Part shown: one piece after another, positions 23,848-32,800 of the stretch
Layout: each line of letters starts with the position of its first letter
Position numbering within the stretch: the first letter of the stretch is position 1
From: a virus
Virus record (IMG/VR): IMGVR_UViG_3300010883_000068
Span: 1 to 46,004 of that record
Strand: one strand, 5' to 3'
DNA length: 46,004 nucleotides
The notes under the pieces: generated by a model
The model's database searches: none
Told to the model about the DNA's origin: nothing
Seen by the model: only the letters and a program-made list of their open reading frames with translations
Position numbers and translations under genes: made by a program

Positions 23848-23871
23848 GGGGGGAGGGATTTCCCTCCCCCC
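23848..23871 (+). terminator. Perfect GC hairpin after the fibre-like gene
   Basis: GGGGGGAGGGA and TCCCTCCCCCC are exact reverse complements separated by two T residues (effective loop four). No strong T-run follows (ATGTTTCTGTTAATTTT), so it may terminate weakly or instead protect the upstream transcript from 3' exonucleases. Confidence 0.75.
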
Positions 23872-23936
23872 ATGTTTCTGTTAATTTTATGTATATTATT
23901 AAGTAGTTTTATATTTTATTAAATAAGGAGTTTATC

Positions 23937-24347
23937 ATGTCAGATATATTAGCTGGGGATATTTTCAATGGAGTACACATCAAGGGTGTGCCATATAATA
24001 AAGCAACTGTATTAGACGAAGATGATCCTGATATATATTTGATAAAAGCGTCTACTTCGTCCGAACTGAATGTAGCAACCGCACTTAGTAAGGATAGTGA
24101 GGTTTCAAACCTTGGGACATCCCAGTTGGTTACATCAAACTTATCACCACAAGTTACCTCTGCCGCGAGCCTTTCTTTTAAAACAGATTTAACTCCAACT
24201 AATGCACTCGTATATTTAGATGGGGTTTTTATGACAAGAGGGGTCGACTACACGATTGTCGGAAAAGATATAAAATTTACAGACGAATACAGTGGATTAA
24301 TAAGGGACGGCTCAGTCCTGTCCATCATGTATACCACAACAGACTAA
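23937..24347 (+). CDS. Small fibre/adaptor-type virion protein (136 aa)
   Basis: The C-terminal half, ALVYLDGVFMTRGVDYTIVG followed by KDIKF and a …GSVLSIMYT end, has the strand pattern L-x-V-x-LDG-V…G-x-DY-x-I-x-G common to small beta domains of phage tail fibres and baseplate proteins. The N-terminal half is acidic and Ser/Thr-rich. A clear AAGGAG precedes the ATG. It is 10 bases from the next gene. The function is inferred from fold pattern and context. Confidence 0.6.
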   Translation: MSDILAGDIFNGVHIKGVPYNKATVLDEDDPDIYLIKASTSSELNVATALSKDSEVSNLGTSQLVTSNLSPQVTSAASLSFKTDLTPTNALVYLDGVFMTRGVDYTIVGKDIKFTDEYSGLIRDGSVLSIMYTTTD

Positions 24348-24357
24348 AGGGGATATT

Positions 24358-25272
24358 ATGTCTGCAACAAGAGATGGAGTGTATAGGGGTGGTGATATAA
24401 CCTTAAGTGTTCAGTACTATGGGCCAGACGGTCTGGCTAAAGATGCCGACAGTACACCTAAAGTACAAATAACAGATGTTGATGGCGATACATCTTTGAG
24501 CTCCACATCTAGCGGAGTAGTCAGGGTTTCGGAGGGTCTTTATAAATACACATATAGCATCGGAAAGACTGTAGACAAAGGGTTGTGGACAGATAAGTGG
24601 ACGGCTACAGTCGGTGGAGCTAGCCTGTCAAATGAGTTTAAATTTTTAGTTGCAGATACGTCGTCTGCAGCAACTACCGCAGGAAGCGTTAAGTTGGCGG
24701 ACGATGTCAGCTTTAATTTTTCAGATGAAGAGCTTGCTGGGGTAAATATTCTTATGAAGTATTTGAAAGCAAGATTAAGGTCAGATGGGAAAAAACCAAA
24801 AAGAGATGAGTATGGTTCTTTTATCACAGACGGTTATGGAGAATTGGTAATGGAAGATTGCAATGTATTTGGAAATGAGATACTTGCAAATTTTTTATGT
24901 ATGGGATTATCTGAATTTAACATGATTCCTCATTTTACAGCATATGGATTCTCTGATGATATTATAAAAACTACATTTTCTTCTGCAGTAGTTGAGGGTG
25001 CATATATATTCGCACTAGCGTCCCAATCACTTATAGAGAAAGGCAGAGATTTCACAATTAGCGATGGAGGGGTTTCTTATCAGCCACCAGCGCTTGGTGA
25101 CTTCTTAAGCTCCCACTTCGGAACATGGCTTACTAGTTATAGGGAAAGGTTGAAGTTTATAAAGATGAGCATACGTCCAGGTCCTGTTGGATTTGGAACA
25201 TATACCAATTTAACCAGTGGTGCGCCAGCATTCTTAAGGTTGAGGCACCTGAGAGCTAGAAGGATAATTTAA
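24358..25272 (+). CDS. Virion protein with N-terminal Ig-like domain (304 aa), possible neck/tail component
   Basis: Residues 1-100 look like an immunoglobulin-type beta sandwich (GLYKYTYSIGK, then GLWTDKWTATVGG). Residues 115-304 are mixed alpha/beta with a conserved-looking segment EKGRDFTISDGGVSYQPPAL followed by GDFLSSHFGTWLTSYRERLK, and a basic end (RHLRARRII). The C-terminal part resembles proteins of unknown function in large myovirus structural operons. AAAGGGGAT precedes the ATG. It is followed one base later by a membrane protein gene. A head-tail connector role is a guess from context. Confidence 0.6.
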   Translation: MSATRDGVYRGGDITLSVQYYGPDGLAKDADSTPKVQITDVDGDTSLSSTSSGVVRVSEGLYKYTYSIGKTVDKGLWTDKWTATVGGASLSNEFKFLVADTSSAATTAGSVKLADDVSFNFSDEELAGVNILMKYLKARLRSDGKKPKRDEYGSFITDGYGELVMEDCNVFGNEILANFLCMGLSEFNMIPHFTAYGFSDDIIKTTFSSAVVEGAYIFALASQSLIEKGRDFTISDGGVSYQPPALGDFLSSHFGTWLTSYRERLKFIKMSIRPGPVGFGTYTNLTSGAPAFLRLRHLRARRII

Positions 25273-25273
25273 A

Positions 25274-25594
25274 ATGGAAGCACTTTTAGTTACGGCACTT
25301 CTTGAAAAAGGAGGGCTGTTTGGCATTGTTTCTGCATTTGCATTTTTTTGGATAATGTACAAAGATAAACAATTTATAATTAAATCAAACACACTTGAGG
25401 ACAAGCTTGCAAAACAAGCTGGGAGGATAAAAGAGTTGGAAATTGATAATCTTGAAAATATTAAAGAATTAAATAAAATAAACGAAGAAAGAATTAGTGA
25501 TTTGAAGCAGATTTTATCTGAACATAATAAAACCTTTAATGATACATCAATAGCTCTAGAGAAAATTCAGTTTTTTCTAGAAAATAATAAATAG
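25274..25594 (+). CDS. N-terminal membrane plus coiled-coil protein, holin/BhlA-like (106 aa)
   Basis: The first 12 residues (MEALLVTALLEK) are followed by one hydrophobic segment (13-30), a positive stretch YKDKQF and a charged coiled coil to the end (45-100). This architecture is seen in BhlA/UviB-type holin-like proteins and in inner-membrane spanins. It starts one base after the preceding stop. Lysis is a plausible role, but a membrane-anchored structural accessory is also possible. Confidence 0.55.
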   Translation: MEALLVTALLEKGGLFGIVSAFAFFWIMYKDKQFIIKSNTLEDKLAKQAGRIKELEIDNLENIKELNKINEERISDLKQILSEHNKTFNDTSIALEKIQFFLENNK

Positions 25595-25597
25595 GGG

Positions 25598-25810
25598 ATG
25601 AAAGTGAAAATAATTTTAAAGAAAAGTTGCGAAGAAGTAATGGAGCTGCTTGAGATCTACTCATCTCTTCAGAAAAGAGTAAAGCGGCATGTAAATAAAA
25701 TATCAGAGTGTATTTCATGTGAAAAAAGCAGTAAAATATCTTTAGAGCAAAAGGGCAATTCATATTTGGAAAATTCACTAGAAGATTCTGAAATTATCGA
25801 AACAAACTAA
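25598..25810 (+). CDS. Small hypothetical protein (70 aa)
   Basis: A short charged protein with a helical first half (residues 8-35) and a CISC pair near residue 38. It starts three bases after the previous stop; an alternative GTG start at 25604 has better spacing from the GGGGA. No family is recognised. Confidence 0.5.
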   Translation: MKVKIILKKSCEEVMELLEIYSSLQKRVKRHVNKISECISCEKSSKISLEQKGNSYLENSLEDSEIIETN

Positions 25811-25821
25811 ATGGAGAGCGC

Positions 25822-26040
25822 ATGAAGAAGCCAGAAGAGTTAAGCCTGACATATTGTGGTTATAAAAAGCCATCGAATTTACATGAATATAAATTTGAAG
25901 TTTTGGGGCTAAAGAATTTGATAAAAAGAGCAGAAGAGAGAATGTCTGTGCTGGAGCAGAGCTCATATCTTGCAGAAGTTACAATTTCAGATAATAGCGG
26001 AATGGTTTATAAAGAGATTTTTGAAGATGAAAAAAATTAA
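25822..26040 (+). CDS. Small hypothetical protein (72 aa)
   Basis: A charged protein with a helix around residues 30-48 and an acidic C-terminus. TGGAGAG precedes the ATG. Its 3' end overlaps the following metallopeptidase gene by 14 bases, implying translational coupling. No family is recognised. Confidence 0.55.
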   Translation: MKKPEELSLTYCGYKKPSNLHEYKFEVLGLKNLIKRAEERMSVLEQSSYLAEVTISDNSGMVYKEIFEDEKN

Positions 26041-26527
26041 TAAAAATAAAATAGACTTAAAAAAAAATATAGAAACCATATCTAGATTAAGGTCTTCCCT
26101 GAAGAATAACGAAATTGCCAGGTCGATCTGCAAAGAAAACGAGTTTGAGTATTCTGCACTGGATGGGATACCCATATCCTTTAGTTCGGAAATTGATGTA
26201 AAGGCGAAAACAAAAAATGGTGAAATCTTCATAAATCAGGATCTTTCAGATGAGCCAATACATAGGCTAATGAGTTACCTAATACACGAAATAACTCATG
26301 TTTTCCAACATATCGAGAGAATCGGGAAAAAAGATCCATATAAAGGTAAAGAATACCTTGATAGACCGGATGAAATAGAGGCTTTTCAGAATCAGATAAA
26401 GCAAGACGCGGATACTAGGGCAGATTCAGAAGTAAGAGGGTATGTTGAAGATTTAGTAGAGTATCACGATGTTCCGAAGAGTGAAAAAGATAATAAAATA
26501 AAAGAGCTAACGGAACATATTAATTAA
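26027..26527 (+). CDS. Small HExxH zinc metallopeptidase-like protein (166 aa)
   Basis: I set the start at ATG 26027, overlapping the preceding gene by 14 bases; the frame extends upstream without a better start. H87-E88-x2-H91 (LIHEITHVFQH) is a zincin motif at the end of a hydrophobic helix, and PDEIEA at 114-119 supplies a likely glutamate third zinc ligand about 25 residues later, as in small gluzincins. The C-terminal third is highly charged. By family it would cleave peptide bonds with one Zn2+; the substrate is unknown. There is no signal peptide. Position among small late genes allows roles in virion maturation, host takeover or lysis. Confidence 0.7.
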   Translation: MKKINKNKIDLKKNIETISRLRSSLKNNEIARSICKENEFEYSALDGIPISFSSEIDVKAKTKNGEIFINQDLSDEPIHRLMSYLIHEITHVFQHIERIGKKDPYKGKEYLDRPDEIEAFQNQIKQDADTRADSEVRGYVEDLVEYHDVPKSEKDNKIKELTEHIN

Positions 26528-26566
26528 TACTATATAAATTAGAATAGTATTTTTCTTGGAGTCATT

Positions 26567-28558
26567 ATGTTATCTATTGCTGGCATGCTACCGTCAGAGG
26601 GTCAGAAGGATGTAAATCTAGACTCTACCATAGAGTTTACGATTGTAGATGACGGATCAACCATCGACCAAGCAACTCTAGTTGTTTATATAAATGGCAC
26701 CAAGGCAATAGACTCTGGAGCTTTCAAGTCTGACTATAATGGGCCAAAGTCCGAAATAGTTAAGAGTGGAGATAACTTAAATGCAATCATAGATCCAATA
26801 AGTAACTTTTCTGTGGGAAAAGTTATTTTGGTTAAGATTCAGGTTAAAAATTCAAGTGGGAAATATTTTAATTCATCTTATATATTTAAGACATCCCCAC
26901 TTGAGCCGATCCTAACTCTGAACTCTCCAGTACACCGTCAGGTATTAAAATCTGCTCAAGTTTTATTTCTGCAATTTGAAGATAAAATTGATGGAGTTGA
27001 ACAAAGCACTCTTACGGTTTATCTTAATGGATTGGTAATAATTTCAAGCGGAGTTTTTCAAACTGGATTTACTGGGGATTTATCAAAAATAATTGAAATT
27101 ACAAATGGTGTATCTGTAACTATTGATCCAAATGAACCGCTAAAGACCGGAAGTTATATTTTTAGGTATATTATTAGCGACAAAAGTGGCAATGAGCTTG
27201 ACGGTAAACTTAATTTTTCAGTTAAATTCACAGACCAGGTTTTGCCATCTACAATGATACAAACTGGATTTTACGGTTCATTTGGAATAGTTAAGGCATC
27301 AGATGTTGGGTGTGGAGATTCAATAAAATTAGAGTGGAACAAATTAAAGAAAAGGTATTACGGAAGTAACGTATACACTCTCATATATCAAAACAGCAGC
27401 AGGCTAGATATATTTGATAAGCAGCCAAAATATTTAGCAAAGGAATCTGCTAGTTCTTTTACAGCAAAAGGATTTGATGCTGGAAATAGAATGTTTTTCG
27501 CAGCAAGAGCTCTTGAGACTTATAATAATGTACTAGATACATCACAGATGGTAGGGGCGGCTACCGGGGTATATTACATACCGGACCCCGTATACTTATC
27601 CAAAAACTTACTTCAGGATGATCTGAGGGTATATGTAGACTCTGTTGCCGGATATCCAAGCTCTGGAAACCTGATAATAGGAAGAGAGGTCGTTAGGTAT
27701 TTATCCGTAGATGAAGAGAATTCTGCGTTTATGCTTCACTCTAGCGGAAGAGGGCTAAGCGACTCTACCGCCACAATACATATATCTGGAGATAAGGTCA
27801 GCCTGTTTGTGGAGTGTTCGGATAAAAATACCGTTATAGCGTCCGCTACCTCAACATATCATGATGGATATGGGCTAGAAAGGGAGGTGGGTGGCGTTGG
27901 AGTTGTTGTAAATGACTATACTGACAATGATAAGAAGTTTTTTCAAGGATTTGATTTTTGCGGATACCACAGGCCCCTACCTCAGCATATTCTTCAGGGT
28001 AAGGGCGATTGCGGCAGTTACCTGGGAGGGGAGTTTAACGGGCAAAGAGGTATGTTTCTCTACGACAGAATGCTGAACAGAGAGGAGGTCTTGCTAGATC
28101 AGAGCGGTGAGCCAATTATCTTGCTAAAAAGAGTGTGGGACGGCCAACAATGTGGATGTATGCATACAAACAGGCCTCACCCAAAAGTTAAGTCGTGCAA
28201 AGCATGTTATGGAACCGGATATGCTGGAGGCTATGCTCAACATCTGAACAAGAGAAGGGAGGACTATAAGCTGATGGTTAAATTTAAAGATACCCTAGAG
28301 GACTTAAAGTTATCTCCACACAGCCATCTTGAGCAGGTCTACGAACCACAGTGCTGGACCATAGCCATGCCAGCAATAAGGGATCGGGATATAGTAGTTA
28401 GGTTTGATTTTTCTGGCGATATAGAATATATGTATGAAGTTTTAAATGTAACAAAGGAGAAAATAATGTATACTCATTATGGAAGACAGAATCTTTCGTT
28501 AAAAAGAATGGATAAAACAGATATTCTATACACATTTCCTTTTGTTCTGTTTTCATAA
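26567..28558 (+). CDS. Ig-like domain tail/baseplate protein with C-terminal Cys cluster (663 aa)
   Basis: Two N-terminal Ig-like domains (about 1-108 and 113-228) are repeats of each other: both have a D(S/K) segment, then (Q/E)xxTLxVYxNG, then GxF(K/Q)(S/T) and a final IDP. A beta segment at 355-415 (SVAGYPSSGNLIIGREVVRY) follows. Near the C-terminus C529-x-C531 and C544-x2-C547-Y-G-T-G resemble half of a DnaJ-type zinc finger. The last 100 residues are alpha/beta. The start has TTGGAGTCATT, identical over 12 bases to the next gene's leader. Ig domains and size fit a virion surface or baseplate component; the precise role is inferred. Confidence 0.65.
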   Translation: MLSIAGMLPSEGQKDVNLDSTIEFTIVDDGSTIDQATLVVYINGTKAIDSGAFKSDYNGPKSEIVKSGDNLNAIIDPISNFSVGKVILVKIQVKNSSGKYFNSSYIFKTSPLEPILTLNSPVHRQVLKSAQVLFLQFEDKIDGVEQSTLTVYLNGLVIISSGVFQTGFTGDLSKIIEITNGVSVTIDPNEPLKTGSYIFRYIISDKSGNELDGKLNFSVKFTDQVLPSTMIQTGFYGSFGIVKASDVGCGDSIKLEWNKLKKRYYGSNVYTLIYQNSSRLDIFDKQPKYLAKESASSFTAKGFDAGNRMFFAARALETYNNVLDTSQMVGAATGVYYIPDPVYLSKNLLQDDLRVYVDSVAGYPSSGNLIIGREVVRYLSVDEENSAFMLHSSGRGLSDSTATIHISGDKVSLFVECSDKNTVIASATSTYHDGYGLEREVGGVGVVVNDYTDNDKKFFQGFDFCGYHRPLPQHILQGKGDCGSYLGGEFNGQRGMFLYDRMLNREEVLLDQSGEPIILLKRVWDGQQCGCMHTNRPHPKVKSCKACYGTGYAGGYAQHLNKRREDYKLMVKFKDTLEDLKLSPHSHLEQVYEPQCWTIAMPAIRDRDIVVRFDFSGDIEYMYEVLNVTKEKIMYTHYGRQNLSLKRMDKTDILYTFPFVLFS

Positions 28559-28573
28559 AGTAAAGGAGTCATT

Positions 28574-28831
28574 ATGCTTTGGATTAAAAATACAGATGCT
28601 AAAAGAGATGCGATGTTGACATTCGCATTAATTTCTTTTTTCATTGTTACGCTAAATTTATTTTTAGCTACATTTCAAAATATATCCGTGAATGGATATG
28701 AGTTTGGATTTTCATTTATGGATGCATCAACTATGACTGCATATTTAGCAGCAACGTTTGGTGCATATGTATCTAGAAGGTGGACTGATAGGAAGTATTC
28801 TTCTGATGAAAAGGAGGTAGATAGTGAGTGA
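28574..28831 (+). CDS. Two-membrane-segment holin-like protein (85 aa)
   Basis: Hydrophobic segments at 14-34 and 50-66, a short polar loop between them, and a charged C-terminal tail after RRWTDRKY. This is the layout of class II holins, and the gene opens a run of membrane and coiled-coil genes. AAAGGAG precedes the ATG. Its end carries the AAGGAGG ribosome binding site of the next gene, which overlaps it by eight bases. Holin activity is inferred from topology only. Confidence 0.55.
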   Translation: MLWIKNTDAKRDAMLTFALISFFIVTLNLFLATFQNISVNGYEFGFSFMDASTMTAYLAATFGAYVSRRWTDRKYSSDEKEVDSE

Positions 28832-29171
28832 TAATAGAAATATAATATATGATTTTTTTAAAAAAATTAGCCTAAAGACTAAGATCTTTGTTTCTATAAT
28901 TTTTTCTATTATAATGTTTTTCTTAATAATCATATTTAGAATAAAAATTTCTAATAGAAAAATGCTAGAGTATGAGTTATCAAAGATTAGGCATACTATT
29001 GAAATAGAAAGGTTGAAAGATGAGGAGTCTATAAATTTAGCAAAAATCAATCTACTGGAAAAAGAAGAGGCTGATATTTTGAATAAAATAAAAGAAATTG
29101 AAAGCATAGAAACCTCTGGTAATGTTACAAATGAGGAGCTAGATAAGTTTTTCGACGATAGGGGGTTTTAA
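28824..29171 (+). CDS. Membrane-anchored coiled-coil protein, inner-membrane-spanin-like (115 aa)
   Basis: GTG start at 28824, six bases after AAGGAGG. Residues 21-40 are a single hydrophobic segment with positive residues on both sides, and residues 45-95 are a charged coiled coil. This N-in, one-segment, coiled-coil layout is that of Rz-type inner-membrane spanins, but no sequence signature proves it. It overlaps both neighbours (eight bases before, one base after), as expected for a coupled cassette. Confidence 0.5.
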   Translation: MSDNRNIIYDFFKKISLKTKIFVSIIFSIIMFFLIIIFRIKISNRKMLEYELSKIRHTIEIERLKDEESINLAKINLLEKEEADILNKIKEIESIETSGNVTNEELDKFFDDRGF

Positions 29172-29404
29172 TGAAAGATAAAATAATTAAGCTTTATAAT
29201 TCAATAAAGGATAACAATCCTAATATTGCCAAGGAAATAATTTACAAATCAAGTAAGATATTAATTGATCTAGAGCCTTTTGTAAAAGAAATAAAAGGTG
29301 ATTTTATTTATATAAATAAGAGAGAGATAGAGTCCCTTATAGATTCTGGTATTAACTTTCCCACAGAGCAAATTGGAGATGTTGGATTTGAAAATGAAAT
29401 TTAA
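29171..29404 (+). CDS. Small hypothetical protein (77 aa)
   Basis: The start overlaps the previous stop by one base (TAATG) and the end overlaps the next gene by 11 bases. A charged helical N-terminal half is followed by a short strand region (IKGDFIYINKREIESL). It has no membrane segment and no recognised family. Its position inside the membrane-protein cassette is the only hint to function. Confidence 0.55.
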   Translation: MKDKIIKLYNSIKDNNPNIAKEIIYKSSKILIDLEPFVKEIKGDFIYINKREIESLIDSGINFPTEQIGDVGFENEI

Positions 29405-29843
29405 TAAAAAGATTATTATTTCGATATTTATTTTGATATTATTTTTCTTTCCCAGAATCACTAATGCTGGAGATATAAAGGAAGCCGGAACGGTTCTGGA
29501 GAAAGACTCTTATGTGTTCAGCATAGATGAGGCTACTGCACTTTTAAATAGGGTTGAGGAGCTTGAGAAAAAGGAGCTTCTTCTTAGTGAGTATATTGAG
29601 TTAAATCTAGTTCAGTCTAGACAAATTGATCTATATAAGGTAAATTATGACATACTAGACCAGCAAAGAATGCAGTATATGCAACTTGTGGATCTAAACG
29701 AAAACCTTCTTGCCAGAACGAGGCAGCAGAACAACTTAAGTGAGCTTAAAAATTGGGGTATTTTTTCTATTGGTGTTGTAGTAACTATTGGGGCATTTTT
29801 AGCCGCAGATAGAATTGGGGACACTATGGAGACTACTTACTAA
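29394..29843 (+). CDS. Exported protein with signal peptide and C-terminal membrane segment (149 aa)
   Basis: ATG 29394 is chosen because it gives a textbook signal peptide: basic NKK, a hydrophobic core at 7-19, and a probable cleavage after TNA (residue 25). There is no lipobox Cys. The mature part is a charged coiled coil (about 45-110), then a hydrophobic segment at about 122-139 (IFSIGVVVTIGAFLAAD) and a short tail. An exported domain anchored by a C-terminal membrane segment resembles the plan of unimolecular spanins but lacks the lipoprotein end. It overlaps the upstream gene and is followed by the giant spike gene. Confidence 0.6.
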   Translation: MKFNKKIIISIFILILFFFPRITNAGDIKEAGTVLEKDSYVFSIDEATALLNRVEELEKKELLLSEYIELNLVQSRQIDLYKVNYDILDQQRMQYMQLVDLNENLLARTRQQNNLSELKNWGIFSIGVVVTIGAFLAADRIGDTMETTY

Positions 29844-29844
29844 T
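29838..29844 (+). promoter_or_regulatory. TACTAAT motif 51 bases upstream of a start codon
   Basis: TACTAAT overlaps the final Tyr and stop codons of the preceding gene and lies 51 bases before ATG 29889. It has the same 7-mer and spacing as the sites at 7569, 14860 and 41419. A promoter role is inferred. Confidence 0.3.
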
Positions 29845-29888
29845 TATTTAAATATGTATGACATTAAAGTACATAATTGGTGGGTTAA

Positions 29889-32800
29889 ATGGCTAAATCA
29901 AAATATCCTGAAAAAATAGATACATCTGTTGAGCTCCCACATGTGAGGGACAACATTTTAGAGATTGGTTCTGATGTAATTAATAGCATAAGAACCGCTA
30001 TATTTCAAATTGAAAAAACACTTGGGGTTAATCCTCAGGGTTCGGTTGGTAACAGCGTATCTTCGAGGATATCAAGAGCGCTAGACTCTCGTGGTAATCT
30101 AAAAAAAGAGGCATTGGACAGGGCTAACATATTATCCGGCCCAATCATTGACGCAGATGTATCTAAGGTTGCTGCAATACAGGAATCTAAGCTCAGGCTG
30201 GACTTTCCAACTCAGCTTTTGCAAGATGAGGTATCTATCTTAAATAGGCAGATAGGGTCTATAATTGCGAAAGTTGATGAGCTAAATTATATCTTATCCA
30301 CTCATGTTAGCATTGAGGCGACAAACAGACACAAGGCTAAGGCTATAACCGTAGAGGCAATCGGGTCCTCTGGAAGCTCAACTTCTACAAACTCAGTGGA
30401 GGAGTCAACGCTTCAATCGGTGCTGGATGATATATACAGTTCGCATATAAATTATGATGGAATAGGCATATCTGAAGAAAACAGCTCTCATGAAGCAAAT
30501 CAGGTGTTTTTTGATAGCACAAACATAACTCAGGTAACTAGCGAGGATGATGTTCAGGGTGCGATAGAGGATATAGCTTTAGCGTCATTTTTTCAAGCTG
30601 TAGAACATCAGGATTTATTTCATACCAATGGCGCTCTGAACAATTGTGTGATAACGAGAGACTCATCATCAGATTTTGGGGTTGAAATATCTGAGGAAAC
30701 ATCGGTTTCCTTCTCAATGCCATCCTCTACTGACTCATCAAAGGTTTCTGATGTAACCTTTGGAAGTCCAATAAGTATAAGTGGAGTGGAAGCCTCTAAG
30801 TCAGATATACTTACTTTGGGTGACGGCATTACTTCGTCCAACTATGAGATTGAGAGCTTCACCCTATCCTCTGATTTGTCATCGATAGAGAGTGTTAGCA
30901 TATTCGGCTCATTTGCCGAAGACTCATCATCGGAGTCTGTAGGCTCTATGAGTAGGAATACGAAGACTAGTGGGAATATAACTTCACTGCTATCCACAGC
31001 AAGGGAGGTCCCAGACCTTACATCTTCATCCTATTTGGTTCAAATATGTAATCCGAACTCTTCGGCTATAATCACTAATGAGATAAGGCCAGCTGCGCTG
31101 AACGCGCTGAGCAGCGTGGAGATATCCGTTGATGGTGGAGATTCGGTATCATTAGATGTGTATAACTCTAGTTTTGAACAACAAAGCCTGGACACTATTG
31201 TATATAAAATAAACGAGCAAATTGCTGAAAATTCTTATAACTTTTCAGCTTACAGGTTGGATAAAGACAATGGAGGGTCTGAGCTTGTCATTGCACATAA
31301 TCTTCCATCTTCTAAGGATTTTGATTACACACTTGAAGTAACTGGCGGCTCGCTCGACGGAATGGGGCTTTCTAGTGACTCTGGAGTTGTTAAGGCTACT
31401 TATGGAAATAAATATTTTATTCAAGGTTACCCATATCAGGGCTTGAGTCAGAAGATTGATGTTTATGGTTCAGACATGTCCTTCTCCTCCGGAACAAACT
31501 ATATAACATCAATAGGTGGAGATTTAGACTTTAAGGAGAACAAAATATACTCCGGAGACTTGATCACAATAATAAATTCTGATGATGATAGTGGAACATA
31601 TGTTATATCAAGTGTAAGCTCAGAGCAGATTGTCTTGGCAGAGCCGGTCTCATCAGTAGGCTTCTCTGGTTCATCAACAGACGAAACAAGGTTTTTGATT
31701 TATAGAAACTCCGTTTCTCTTTCGTCTATGGAATTTGACGAAATTGACTCATCTACATCAGGAATGGTGCTTGATATATTCTTAGATTCTAACCAAGAAG
31801 TGTATTTGGATAAAAGGATTGAGTATGTATCTCATGTAAATACAAAATATCAGTCATTGGTAACTATTGTTGATTTTAGTGGGGATGATTCTAGCATAGA
31901 GTTATCTATGGTCGCTTCAATCAATTCGTCTGGAAGCGTCCAGATCATATTAGATGGCGGAGATCCTATAGTTCTAGCCTCTGACAGAGTGTACCAGAGT
32001 ATAAGATCTGGAAAACACAACATATCATTAAAATTACTTATAGATAGGGTTAGTGATATACTGTCCGAAATATCAGCTAGCTCTACTTCGCAACTTGAAT
32101 TTTCAGTATATGTCTACCCTCCTGTAAATAAAGACACTAATCTTCATATATCCAGAGTTAGTTATGACAACTTTAGAGGTGAGATAACCGGTGGGGGTTC
32201 TAGATCATACTCTAATGATAAGCAGACTAGGCGGATCATAAGAACTCTAGTTAGCGGAATTACCGGAATTGACGATATAGCATCAAGCGTAAAAGAAGAG
32301 TTGGTGTATAATAGGTTTTCCGAAACAAGAAGTGATGGCGTTGTCTTTGGCCTTGAGATATCCAATGTTACGTTAGATATGTCTACTGCATCAGAAATAT
32401 ATGAGTTTGACATATCGGCTGGCGCGGCATATGTTTCTGGAAAGAGATTTGAAGTACCGCTAATAGAAGGATTTTTATCCGGGATACCAAGTGCTGGCGG
32501 CGACTCTGTTGATAATTTTTATATAGCGTTAGACGAATATGGAAATATAGTCGCATTACCGGCTGCTGGCAGTAGCGGTTCAAGCCCCTGTTCTAGTCCG
32601 TTTGGAGCTAGCGGATTTGCAATTCTAGGCTCTGTGGAAAAATCTGGAGGTGTTGTTACAGGATATGACCTAAGACTCCTTATAAGCGATCTGGATAGCA
32701 AGGTTTTAAACGCAATTTCAGTCAGCCCCCTACCAGGAATGGGGCACTTTAGAGATATATCAAAAGCTATTAAGTATGCAAAAAGATTTTCTGATATATA

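Noticed and set aside
28151-28250. DnaJ/chaperone call for the 663-residue protein
   Set aside because: Only half of one zinc finger is matched and no J domain is present.
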